This document shows positions 25,950-34,400 of a DNA stretch of 41,689 bases, piece by piece. The stretch covers positions 22,578-64,266 of the forward strand of contig PLLC01000061.1 in the NCBI GenBank assembly GCA_003141195.1. Reading direction: 5' to 3'. Position 1 is the stretch's first letter; every line of letters begins with the position of its first letter. The stretch is from Syntrophaceae bacterium (GTDB taxonomy: Bacteria; Desulfobacterota; Syntrophia; Syntrophales; UBA5619). The notes beneath the pieces are model-generated. The model was given only the letters and a program-made list of their open reading frames with translations. It did no database searches and had not been told where the DNA came from. The translations under genes were made by a program, and so were the position numbers.

Positions 25950-26858
25950 TCATTCTTCCGTGAAGTAGTCCGAGTCGATTTTCTTCAGCTCGTATGTTGC
26001 GATGGTTGAGACCCCGACATTGTGATCAATCATGAGCTGGGCCAGCGTCTCGCCATCAATCAGAACGATCTTGGTATCAACGCGCGAAACGTAGTCCATC
26101 GCATCGCTGGAGAAATTGGACGTACTGATAAAGAGTCCTTTCTTTGCGCGTTGTCCCGTCAATGCCCCGACGAATTTCTGTATCTCTGGCCGTCCGACAG
26201 TGTTCTCCCACCGTTTCGCCTGAATGTAGATTGTGTCGAGCCCGAGTTTGTCTTCTTTGATGATCCCGTCGATTCCACCATCTCCTGATTTCCCTATTGC
26301 TTTTCCTGCATCCTGGCGCGTACCTCCGTACCCCATCTTGACGATGACCTCAACGACGAGCCGCTCGAAGAAAGAGGGTGTGCAGGATTTCAGCTTTTGG
26401 AGAATTTCTGTCGCCAAGCTGTCGCGGATTTTCTCATGGGCCGATTCAAGCGCTTCTTCAGGCGTTCCCGACTGTCCGTTTTCGTTGTCATTTGTGGATT
26501 CCGGTCGTTCGCGGTGGGTTTTTCGGAAGGCCACATATTCGGGAAATTGGTGGAGATACTTGAGGTTGATCAAGGTTGGATTCTTGCGGACGGTCTCCAA
26601 TCCTCTTTCTGTGATCCTGTAGATACCGCGCTTTGGAGTTTCGAGTAGGCCCGCCATCTTCAAGTGTGACTTGGCCCATGCAACGCGATTACGGAATATT
26701 TCTTGTACGCCGCTGGGAAGAAGAGCCTTGCGCTCGTCATCCGTCAACTTGAACTGATCAGCAAGAGTATCGGTCGTCTCACTGATGGCGTGTTCCTTTC
26801 CGTCGGCGCAGAGACGCATCAGCGGTAACATCACGCTTTGGAAATCGGGTATCGCCAT
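25950..26858 (-). CDS. mrr: Mrr-type restriction endonuclease
   Basis: A 302-residue Mrr homologue, a modification-dependent restriction enzyme that cuts methylated foreign DNA. The N-terminal winged-helix domain (Mrr_N) covers about residues 1-95 (GKEHAISETTDTLADQF, RGIYRITERGLETV). The catalytic PD-(D/E)XK-like domain is at about 150-300: FFERLVVEVIVKMGYGG, then GDGGIDGIIKED with the active Asp and YIQAKRW in which Gln replaces the usual Glu, as in Mrr. Length is normal. AGGAG lies nine bases before the ATG. An HNH endonuclease gene is 102 bases upstream on the same strand, and local base composition is lower in GC than the flanks, which suggests acquisition. Confidence 0.94.
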   Translation of the reverse strand: MAIPDFQSVMLPLMRLCADGKEHAISETTDTLADQFKLTDDERKALLPSGVQEIFRNRVAWAKSHLKMAGLLETPKRGIYRITERGLETVRKNPTLINLKYLHQFPEYVAFRKTHRERPESTNDNENGQSGTPEEALESAHEKIRDSLATEILQKLKSCTPSFFERLVVEVIVKMGYGGTRQDAGKAIGKSGDGGIDGIIKEDKLGLDTIYIQAKRWENTVGRPEIQKFVGALTGQRAKKGLFISTSNFSSDAMDYVSRVDTKIVLIDGETLAQLMIDHNVGVSTIATYELKKIDSDYFTEE

Positions 26859-26960
26859 TGTCTTATCTCCTCTCGTCCAACGCCTGGGTCAGTGGTAACC
26901 GGTTTTTCGGCGATCCACTGCACCCGATTATGCGCTTCTCTTTGCTGCTATCTGGGTTGT

Positions 26961-27818
26961 TCAGCCTCTATACTCTACTTCAAACCGATCAACTCCACGA
27001 CTGCCATCCAACTTGTATTCCGTCAAACGGTGGTGAGCGTTACACAGCCATACACCATTTTGCAGCTTATCAGAACCACCATCTTTGTACGGTGTTATAT
27101 GGGCGCCCTCTACTTGCCCGGAACACGGTGTTTCTATGACGCCTTTGGGCAGATTCTTGATTTTTCCAATCTCGCACTTACTATCTATGCTTTGTAAGCT
27201 CCTGTTTAAAGAAGCATTCCTCTTAAATACAGGCTTTGACGGATACAACCATAGAAATAGATCCCAACTATTCTGTATTATCTCGCCTATCGCCTCCTGG
27301 TTGAAGTCGCTCGCGAGACACACCCCGAAAATGTTCCCAACCCCCGTCTTCCCAACCTTGGATTTACCGAATACCGTTTTTGTAAAGCCAGCTGCTTCTA
27401 ACTCGTCAAGTTTGTTCAAAAACACTTCTAAATGGAGGGTCCTAATCTCCTCCTTAATACCCCTTCTTGAGAAGCGCAAGTAGTTCTCGTCTCTGTATTT
27501 CGCGGTATTTGCAATAATTGCCCTAAATGTTTCGTAGTCGAAATTATTTTTGAAGAACGACGACATTATAGGAGTGTGCGCTAATGCGAAAAGCAACCTC
27601 TTTTTCTCTTTGTTGACGACATACAGGTAACCACTGCGGTAGTCATTACGCCTATTTCTGTCTGCCTTTTGGAAATATGAAAATGCTAAATCCAAAATGA
27701 AATATTCTTCTCGATTGTTTACCCTTCGGAAGATGGCTTCTCGTCCCAGTTTATCAGAAACCGTTTTAACTATGGCAGCTACCATTTCGGGAGGTTGGCG
27801 TTTTATGCAAATCGGCAT
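26961..27818 (-). CDS. HNH endonuclease with an uncharacterised N-terminal region
   Basis: A 285-residue protein whose last 75 residues form an HNH nuclease: VEGAHITPYKDGGSDKLQNG contains the AHI-P and GG signature, and VWLCNAHHRLTEYKLDG supplies the final His and metal region. This form is common in restriction endonucleases and defence nucleases. The N-terminal 200 residues are unfamiliar, rich in Asn, Lys and Phe, and probably recognise DNA or a partner. GAGGGG six bases before the ATG gives a clear start. The AT-rich composition sets it apart from the neighbours, like the mrr gene downstream, and both probably arrived together. A terminator just upstream isolates it from the AOR operon. 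Confidence 0.85.
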   Translation of the reverse strand: MPICIKRQPPEMVAAIVKTVSDKLGREAIFRRVNNREEYFILDLAFSYFQKADRNRRNDYRSGYLYVVNKEKKRLLFALAHTPIMSSFFKNNFDYETFRAIIANTAKYRDENYLRFSRRGIKEEIRTLHLEVFLNKLDELEAAGFTKTVFGKSKVGKTGVGNIFGVCLASDFNQEAIGEIIQNSWDLFLWLYPSKPVFKRNASLNRSLQSIDSKCEIGKIKNLPKGVIETPCSGQVEGAHITPYKDGGSDKLQNGVWLCNAHHRLTEYKLDGSRGVDRFEVEYRG

Positions 27819-27842
27819 AAAATCCCCTCGACTTCTTTATGG

Positions 27843-27878
27843 GCAATAAAAAACCCATCTCTTTTTCCATGAGACGGG
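27843..27878 (-). terminator. Rho-independent terminator (minus strand)
   Basis: On the minus strand CCCGTCTC and GAGATGGG form an 8-bp stem with one G-T wobble around a 9-base loop, followed at once by a run of six T and then ATT. It lies between the AOR cluster and the HNH gene and would stop transcripts coming from the AOR operon, so the restriction genes need their own promoter downstream of it. Confidence 0.7.
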
Positions 27879-28243
27879 GTATTTGTCAGCCAGTCCATAT
27901 TTTCCTCCAGCATGGTTACACGGGATGGAACTCTGTCAACTGTGTTTTATATGATGAGCTTATTATCACGATTTCCATTCAAAATCTACTATATCATAGA
28001 AATTTGTGAGCCTAACGACTCCAGGAAGAACTCCGAAAACAACATAAGACCCGGCTCTTTGCTGAAAAACGGGGTTTAGGTAATCTGTACATCGTATCCT
28101 TAAGAAGCTTCTTAATTTAACCCGGCATAAATCCCTCTCTTCACCGTCCTGATCTTTCCCTGTTTATCGGCACGATTAACGACACCCCAGATCTGGCGGG
28201 AAGCGGGCCAAGCGATGATTCTCAAGCGGGGGCGTGATGCGTG
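27879..28243. other. Intergenic region with a palindrome and a possible gene remnant
   Basis: About 365 bases downstream of the AOR cluster. It holds a perfect 16-bp palindrome, TTAAGAAGCTTCTTAA (28100-28115). On the minus strand bases 28119-28235 stay open and read like a protein C-terminus (for example RQIWGVVNRADKQGKI and KRGIYAGLN) but have no start codon in frame, so this may be the tail of a decayed gene. The RGIY ending recalls winged-helix antitoxins, at low confidence. Confidence 0.4.
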
Positions 28244-28615
28244 CTAAGCCTTGTACGTGTGATGCAAGCCATGATCCTGGCTGGCCTGCATCGCGTCGGC
28301 CATCTCGGGAATCGCCGCCGCGCCAAGCCGGTACTGGAAGGGCCACATGGCCTGGAGATGAAAAAAAGCCACACGGTCGCCATCGCGCAGGGCATGCCCC
28401 AGGTCCGGCTGCAGACCGGGCATGGCACTCAACTGACCGTTGATGAACGTAATCCCACGCGCCTCAGTCGGCATGTTCAGATAGGCCAATAAATCATTCA
28501 CCGTGCGTCCTGCTTGTAAGCGCACCTGCAAGTTGGCGTAACTGCCCTTGTCCGCCTGGCCTCCGTAACGCGCCAACTCGCCATACAGCCACGTATCTAC
28601 GGTGATATCCGACAC
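28244..28615 (-). CDS. MoaD/ThiS-like protein with C-terminal extension (AOR cluster)
   Basis: A 123-residue beta-grasp protein of the MoaD/ThiS type. The fold is visible in ITVDTWLYGELARYGG, VQLEAG-like VRLQAGRTVNDLLAYLNM and GDRVAFFHL. Unlike sulfur carriers it does not end in Gly-Gly but continues about 35 residues (MWPFQYRLGAAAIPEM to the end), so it probably cannot act as a carrier by itself. Proteins like this accompany tungsten aldehyde oxidoreductases. The GTG at 28615 is preferred since GGAGGGGG precedes it and the previous gene stops one base earlier; a TTG at 28630 would overlap that gene. It is the last gene of the AOR transcript. Confidence 0.8.
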   Translation of the reverse strand: MSDITVDTWLYGELARYGGQADKGSYANLQVRLQAGRTVNDLLAYLNMPTEARGITFINGQLSAMPGLQPDLGHALRDGDRVAFFHLQAMWPFQYRLGAAAIPEMADAMQASQDHGLHHTYKA

Positions 28616-28616
28616 T

Positions 28617-28856
28617 CTATCCCCCTCCAATCAGCGGAAAGATACCGATTTCATCGCCAGGTTCCAGACGCCAATCCTCAGGCCGGGCGCGGGCATTGAC
28701 GTAGACCATCTTCGCTTCTTCAGCAGGCAAACTTAGATGATGGATCAAGTCCGCTACGGCAGCTCCCTCAGCCAAGTCAATTTCAAAAGGAAGCCCGATC
28801 GCCGCGCTGGGAGCGAAGTGACGCAAGGTAGCAAAGAGTTTCACGTGGACACGCAT
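28617..28856 (-). CDS. MoaD-like sulfur carrier (AOR cluster)
   Basis: A 79-residue ubiquitin-like MoaD/ThiS protein. It begins with the canonical strand MRVHVKLFATLRHFAP, has VADLIHHLSLP and VNARARPEDWRLEPGD in the middle, and ends in FPLIGGG, giving the C-terminal di-glycine that is adenylated and thiocarboxylated to deliver sulfur for molybdopterin or tungstopterin. The ATG at 28856 follows GAGG by six bases and is seven bases beyond the stop of the truncated radical SAM gene; an ORF start further upstream lies within that gene. It likely serves the tungsten cofactor of the AOR enzyme encoded upstream. No adenylating partner is in the window. Confidence 0.88.
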   Translation of the reverse strand: MRVHVKLFATLRHFAPSAAIGLPFEIDLAEGAAVADLIHHLSLPAEEAKMVYVNARARPEDWRLEPGDEIGIFPLIGGG

Positions 28857-28863
28857 GGTCGCC

Positions 28864-29217
28864 TCATGGGCACAGAGGAATGTTGGGATGTGACAGAGGT
28901 TCGCCAAAGCCAGTGAAAATGACACGGGTCAAGTCGGGCAGGCTCTCCAGGCTGTCTACCACACGCTGGAACGTATCCATAGCCATCTCGGCTTCGGGGT
29001 CGCCCCAGACGTTGCGGATGCAGGTGCGGCAATGGAGATTACATTGAGTCGTTGGCTCGATGTACAGCTTGCGCGCGTCGGGGAGCCGCGGGCGGAGAAT
29101 GAGTTCGCCTTCGCGCTCGTCCAGCCAGTATTCGAGGTTGGGGGCCAGTCGTCGGCGCTGGACAAAATCATCAGGCAGAGCCAGCCGGCCCTGATCGTCG
29201 GTTATGATTTTGGGCAT
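28864..29217 (-). pseudogene. Truncated radical SAM maturase of the tungsten AOR cluster
   Basis: The 117-residue ORF matches only the front of a tungsten-cofactor oxidoreductase radical SAM maturase. Residues 1-45 form an AbrB-like swapped-hairpin domain (IITDDQGRLALPDDF), then the radical SAM motif TTQCNLHCRTC (CxxxCxxC for the 4Fe-4S cluster) and the SAM strand VIFTGFGEPLSHPNI. Family members continue for several hundred residues more; here the frame ends five residues later. The next gene begins seven bases after the stop with a good ribosome site, so an in-cluster deletion removed the rest cleanly. The fragment lacks most of the TIM barrel and is unlikely to be active. A functional copy elsewhere would be needed. 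Confidence 0.8.
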
Positions 29218-29224
29218 CTTGCCT

Positions 29225-29271
29225 CAGCAGCAAACGGACAGGGCAGTGGTTGCCCCGTCCGTTTGCTGCTG
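29225..29271 (-). promoter_or_regulatory. Long near-perfect hairpin between AOR and radical SAM genes
   Basis: Arms of 21 bases (29225-29245 and 29251-29271) pair with a single mismatch around a 5-base loop. It fills almost all of the 61-base gap after the AOR stop. There is no T-run after the stem, so it is not a standard intrinsic terminator; it could be an RNA-processing or stability element that raises AOR message over downstream genes, or a rho-assisted attenuator. Confidence 0.75.
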
Positions 29272-29278
29272 CGATCTG

Positions 29279-31048
29279 CTACAGCTCGGCGAAGACCGAA
29301 TCCAATGCGCTGTCTGGCACGTCAAAGACTTGGTTATGCGGAGGCAGCGGCTCCAATTTCATGAACTCGGGCACGCGGTCGGCGGCCTTGCCGATACCGG
29401 CCGCTTCGTTGAAGGCGCGCTCTTTCTTCAAGATGGATCCGCCCAGCGCGAGGATGTCAGCCGCGCTCCAGTTGGTGCCCAGGACGCCGTTGGTCTCTTC
29501 GACCATGCCTTCATAGCCGCTGGCAATGTCCAGGATGGCAAAGGCGATGAATAGGCAGTGGCCGCTGGAGTCAATGAAGGCCGTAGTCGCCTGGAACGCG
29601 CGGCTCAGGCCCGCCTTGCCTTCAGGGCTGAGCGGGTCTTGCTTGCCCATGACGCCCAGGATTTCGGGAGCGATGGTGTAGCCGGCGGTGTGGTCGGCGC
29701 CCATGGTGGTGGTGGCATAGGTGATGCCGATGCCCTTGACGGCGCGAGGCTCATAGGCGGGCATACTCTGGCCCTTGACCGTGGGCACGTGGATCACGCC
29801 GAACGCCTTGCCGGTGAGCGCAGTGCCGCCGCCCAGGATACGGCCCATCGGCGTCCCTTTGCCCATTTCGTGGACCAGGTTGATTGCGCCCTTGCCGTCG
29901 CCGAACTTGATCACACCGGCTTCCATTACCACGGCAATGGCGGTGCCGGTCTCCATGGTGTCCAGGCCGTAGGCATTGCACAGGCGAATCATCTCGGCCA
30001 CATCGTCCAGGTTGTCAATGCCGCAGTCGGCGCCAAAAGCCCAGATTGACTCGTACTCCAAGCAGGAGGTATGCTCTGTGCCATCAGGCTTGTACCATGT
30101 GTTGGAGCACTGGATGATGCAGCCGGGGCTGCAGGCATGATTGTACGTTTCCTTGCCGGTGCGTTGCTTGACCCCATCGAAGACGGCCTCACCGGCGATA
30201 CTGCCGGCGCCTTCAAAACGGCCACTGGAAAAGTTGCGGGTCGGCAGGCCACCGGCCTCGTTGAGGACATTGATCAAGGCCGCCGTGCCATAAGTGTTCA
30301 GGGTGCCCTTGGGCTTGGTAATGTTGTGGGTCCGCAGGGCGTCCGTCATCTTCTTGCAGCCCTGATTAAACAGGGCCTTGTCGGTAATCTGCACGCCGGG
30401 AGCGCCATCATCGTTGATGACGATGAACTTGAGTCCCTTGCTGCCCATGACGGAGCCCAGGCCACCGCGCCCGGAATAGCGGCTGGGACGCCTGAACTCG
30501 TCGTTGAACGCGATGCCCGCGTTGCAGTAGCCATATTCACCCGCCACGCCGCATCCGGCAATGGTAACCTTGTTCCCGAACCGTTCGTACACCTTCGGGA
30601 ATACCTCATACAGGCTTTTGCCCGCATATTCAGTCGCGTCAAAGAACTTGACTTTGGGCTTGCCGGCCGCGGCGTCCCAAGCGAGATTGACACCCCAGAA
30701 CTTGCCTTTTGCCTTGGGCTGGCCTTCGACCACTATAGCCTTGACCTGCATCACCGCCAGGTCGCAGGCCCACGATGTGCCGGCATTGGACTCCTTGATA
30801 CCGCCGGTCAGCGGCGACTTGGCCCCGGCCGAGACGCGGGCCGATGTCGGCGCGGCGGTGCCCGTCAACATACCAGGTGAAAAGACGAGCTTGTTGTTGG
30901 GGCCGAGTGGATGGCACAGCGGCGGAACCTCGTCGGCGACAATAGACGAGGTCATCCCGCGCCCGCCCAGATGCTTGTAGGCTTCTGGGACTTCCTCTAC
31001 GCGATAGGTCAGATCGGTCATGTTGATGCGCAAGATAGAAGTGGACAT
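29279..31048 (-). CDS. aor: Tungsten aldehyde:ferredoxin oxidoreductase
   Basis: A 589-residue AOR-family enzyme that reversibly oxidises aldehydes to carboxylic acids with ferredoxin, using a tungsten bis-pyranopterin cofactor and one 4Fe-4S cluster. N-terminal GGRGMTSSI and RVSAGAKSPLTGGIKESNAG form the AOR_N cofactor-binding domain. Cluster cysteines are Cys 306, Cys 310 and Cys 314 in ACSPGCIIQC, with a fourth, Cys 498, in SSGHCLFIAF. The first spacing, CxxxC, differs from the CxxC of Pyrococcus AOR. Middle motifs include GRYSGRG-like RYSGRGGLGSVMGSKGLK. Length is normal. AAAGGAG lies seven bases before the ATG, with a strong promoter upstream. It leads the cluster of maturation genes and suggests acid-aldehyde metabolism in an anaerobe. 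Confidence 0.95.
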   Translation of the reverse strand: MSTSILRINMTDLTYRVEEVPEAYKHLGGRGMTSSIVADEVPPLCHPLGPNNKLVFSPGMLTGTAAPTSARVSAGAKSPLTGGIKESNAGTSWACDLAVMQVKAIVVEGQPKAKGKFWGVNLAWDAAAGKPKVKFFDATEYAGKSLYEVFPKVYERFGNKVTIAGCGVAGEYGYCNAGIAFNDEFRRPSRYSGRGGLGSVMGSKGLKFIVINDDGAPGVQITDKALFNQGCKKMTDALRTHNITKPKGTLNTYGTAALINVLNEAGGLPTRNFSSGRFEGAGSIAGEAVFDGVKQRTGKETYNHACSPGCIIQCSNTWYKPDGTEHTSCLEYESIWAFGADCGIDNLDDVAEMIRLCNAYGLDTMETGTAIAVVMEAGVIKFGDGKGAINLVHEMGKGTPMGRILGGGTALTGKAFGVIHVPTVKGQSMPAYEPRAVKGIGITYATTTMGADHTAGYTIAPEILGVMGKQDPLSPEGKAGLSRAFQATTAFIDSSGHCLFIAFAILDIASGYEGMVEETNGVLGTNWSAADILALGGSILKKERAFNEAAGIGKAADRVPEFMKLEPLPPHNQVFDVPDSALDSVFAEL

Positions 31049-31110
31049 GATGATACTCCTTTCTTTGATATTTATTTGTTTGCTTGATAAAATACCACTA
31101 TCGACAGTTA

Positions 31111-31139
31111 AGAATAGGGGGGCTGTTATTGCTTGTCAA
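31111..31139 (-). promoter_or_regulatory. Strong sigma-70 promoter of the AOR operon
   Basis: On the minus strand TTGACA (31134-31139), a perfect -35, and TATTCT (31111-31116) are spaced by 17 bases. Predicted start is near 31104, giving a leader of about 56 bases before the AOR ATG. The region downstream of the -10 is AT-rich, and a strong ribosome site follows. Confidence 0.7.
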
Positions 31140-31186
31140 GGGATATTTTGGCATGGATATTTTGCAGGGAACGACGCCGATGGGTG

Positions 31187-31477
31187 TTAGACATTTTCCT
31201 CCATCGGCAGGCGGAAACTCCGGACGCCGGCGCGGGGATGCTCCTCTTGGAGCCGTCGGATCCGTTCGTTGATCCGGGAAACCTCTTCGTCGGCCACGGC
31301 CATCAACAGGACGTTGTTCTTTCCGGGCCAGCAGTGGGTTCCGAGCTTGGGCTCCGTCTCCGTCCCCTCGCCCCGGGCCTCCACCATCTTGGTATAGCCG
31401 TGGATCCCGGCCTCCTTCAGGGCAGCGATCACATCCTCATCCGCCGCCTCGCAGTAGATGATCAGAAACATCTTCAT
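31187..31477 (-). CDS. PII-like signalling protein at the end of the efflux operon
   Basis: A 96-residue protein resembling the PII/CutA-like ferredoxin-fold superfamily (PG0823/DUF3240-like). It shows the beta-alpha-beta pattern MKMFLIIYCEAADEDVIAAL, a TxGTHxWPGKN-type central loop (KLGTHCWPGKNNVLL) and a final helix-strand. It lacks the tyrosine T-loop of classical GlnB. PII-like proteins of this size often sit next to heavy-metal or RND efflux genes and may sense a nucleotide or metal to control transport. It starts 18 bases after the RND gene stops, so it is the last gene of the efflux operon. Cysteines at positions 9 and 49 could bind metal, which is an inference. Confidence 0.75.
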   Translation of the reverse strand: MKMFLIIYCEAADEDVIAALKEAGIHGYTKMVEARGEGTETEPKLGTHCWPGKNNVLLMAVADEEVSRINERIRRLQEEHPRAGVRSFRLPMEENV

Positions 31478-31495
31478 GGGATACCCCCTCCTGAT

Positions 31496-34400
31496 TCACG
31501 GTTGTGACGTTCCGCCCTCCTTGGCGACGGGAGAAATCCGTGGCTGTTCCATCACGCCGTCCTTTTTCCCTTTACGGCGCCTTTGGAAGAACCCCTGCCA
31601 GTCGTCGAAAAGGTCATAGGCGGCCGGTACGACGACAAGTGTCAGAAACAGCGAGGTAAGAAGTCCGCCGATGACCGCAATTCCCATGGGAGCACGGGAT
31701 TCCGCTCCCTCTCCTATGCCGAGGGCGACCGGCAGCATCCCGAAGACCATCGCGAAGGTGGTCATCAGGATCGGGCGCAGCCGGACCGGTCCGGCCTGGA
31801 GGATAGCCTCCTTGCGGGAAAGGCCCCGCGCCCGCAAGACGTTCGTGTAATCGACGAGCAGGATCGCGTTTTTCTTGACCAGCCCCATCAGGAGGATGAG
31901 GCCGATAAAACTGTAGATACTGAGTGTATTTCCCGTCAGCAGGAGCGCACTGAAGGCCCCGATGAACGAGAGCGGCATCGCCAGGAGCACCGTGAAGGGA
32001 TGGACGAAGCTTTCGAACTGTGCGGCAAGGACCATGTAGGCCATGGTCACCCCGAGAATGAGAGCGAACAGCAGGTACCCGAAGGATTCCGCCATCGTAT
32101 CGGCCTGCCCCCGGTATTTCGGAAGATAGTCGGAAGGCAGGATCTTGGCCGCGATGCCGTTGAGCTCCTCGATCGCCTGCCCCAGGGGTATCCCCTCGAG
32201 GCTGGCGAAAAGGGTGACCGCCCGCTGACGATCGGCGCGGTTGATGACGCTCGGGCCTCCTCCCTCCTGGATCCGGACCATGTTCCCGAGATCGACAAGC
32301 CGTCCGTCGCGAGCCCGGACGTAGAGCTTTTTCAGGTCATCCGGATCCCTCCGTTCTTCGGGATTGAGGCGGATCCGCAGGTCGTATCGCTTTCCCCGGC
32401 TCTCGTCCTTGTACTTCGTCACATCGGTTTCACCGCTGATGAGGAGGTTGATCGCCTCGGCGATGGTCGATATGTCCACCCCGAAATCGGCCGCCTTGTC
32501 CCGGTCGATGAAAACCTTGAGTTCGGGCTTGCCCATCTCGAGGGAGGTGTCGACGTCCACAACCCCCGGTTTTTTGGAGAACTCGTCGGAGATCTGCTTC
32601 GCATAGGTCTGAATCGCCATGAGATCCGGTCCACGGACGCTGTACTGGATCGGCACCTGCCGCTGACCGCCGCCGATCATGGAGAAGTCCTCCGCCGATA
32701 CCTTGAGGCCGGGAAACCGGCTCAGCTTCTGACGGATCTCTTTTTTCAGATCCATCTGGGTCTTCTTGCGTTCGCTCTTCGGGATGAGTCTGGTCATCAT
32801 TATCGCCCGGTTGATGTAGCCGCCGATGCCGAGTACATAGTAAACCGCCATAACCTCCGGCATTTGCCTCAGGATCTTCTCAACAGGCCGGAAGAGCTCA
32901 TCCGCCTTCTCCACAGAATAGTCGATGGGCGCCTCCAGACGGACGATGAACTGCCCCTGGTCCTCGGGAGGGATTAATTCCTTCCCCAGGAAGGTCGTCA
33001 TATAGAGGCTGCCGGCAAAGAGGATGAGGGCGCCGACCAGCATGATCCCACGGTGGTTCAGGGAAAAGGCCAGGACATGCCGGTAACCCCTCTCCATTTT
33101 TTTGTATCCCCTCTCAAACCACTCCGCCAGGCGGTGCTGAGGCGCGATGGCGGCTGGCTTGCCGGCCGGGTTTTCCCTCTTGAGGGCAACGCGCTTCAGG
33201 AAGATCGAGGCGAGCATCGGCGTCAGGGTAAAGGAAACCAGCAGGGAGACCAGGACCGCAAAGACGACCGTCAGGGCAAACTGGAGGAAAAACCTCCCGA
33301 TCATTCCCTTCATGAAGGCGACGGGAAGGAAGATCGCCACGATGGCGAAGGTCGTTGCCATGACGGCGAGGCCGATCTCCGAGGTGGCGAAGGTCGCCGC
33401 CTCCCGCGGCGCCATCCCCTCCTCGACGTGACGGTAGATGTTCTCGATGACGATGATCGCGTCGTCGATGAGGAGCCCGACGGAGAGTGTCAGCGCGAGC
33501 ATCGTCATGTTGTTGAAGGTGAAGTCGAAGACCCGGATCAGGGCGAAGGTGGCGATGATCGACACCGGCAGGGCGACCGCACTGATCAGCGTCGTCCGGA
33601 CGTTCCGGAGGAAGATGAAGACGGCGAGGATTGCGAAGAAGCTCCCGAGGATCAAGTGCTTCTGAACCTCCGCGATGGACCGTCGGATGAAGATGGACTG
33701 GTCGATGGCGATGTTCAAGGTCATCCCCGGCGGGAGCGTCTTGTTGATCTTCACGATCTCCGCCTTGACCGCGTTGACGACGGCCACGGTGTTCGTCCCC
33801 GACTGCTTCTGAACGCCCATACCCACGGCCGGGATTCCGTTGTAGCGGACGATGGAGCGCCGCTCCTCCATCCCGTCTTCCGCCTTCCCGAGGTCCCGGA
33901 GACGGACGGGGGCGCCCTTGTCATAGGCGATGACCAGGTCGTTGAAGTCGGGGACGTTGAGAAACTCCCCCTTGACCTTGACCGTGTATTCTTTGGAGAG
34001 GCTCTCGATCCGGCCCCCGGGAAGCTCGACGTTCTGCCGCTGGAGGGCGCCCATGACATCGTTCGCGGTGATCCCGTAGGCCTGAAGCTTGCTGGCATCA
34101 AGCCAGACGCGGACCTGCCGCAGTTGGAGGCCGCCCAGTTGGATGTCGCCGACGCCGTTGATCCGCTGGAGCTGCTCCTTGAGGACCTCGTCAACGTAGG
34201 TGGAAAGTTCGCGGACCGACTTCTGGCCCGAGAGGTTCAGCCACATGACCGCCGTCGCATCGGGATCGACCTTGGCGATCTTGGGTTCATCGATGTCCTG
34301 GGGCAGCTTGTTCCGGATCAGGGCAACCTTTTCCCGGACGTCCTGAACGGCAAGATCGATATCCCGCTCGAGGACGAACTCTATCGTAATCCGGGAGTCC

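Noticed and set aside
29225-29271. Intrinsic terminator after the AOR gene
   Set aside because: The stem is strong but no T-run follows it on the minus strand, so I list it as a regulatory or processing hairpin.
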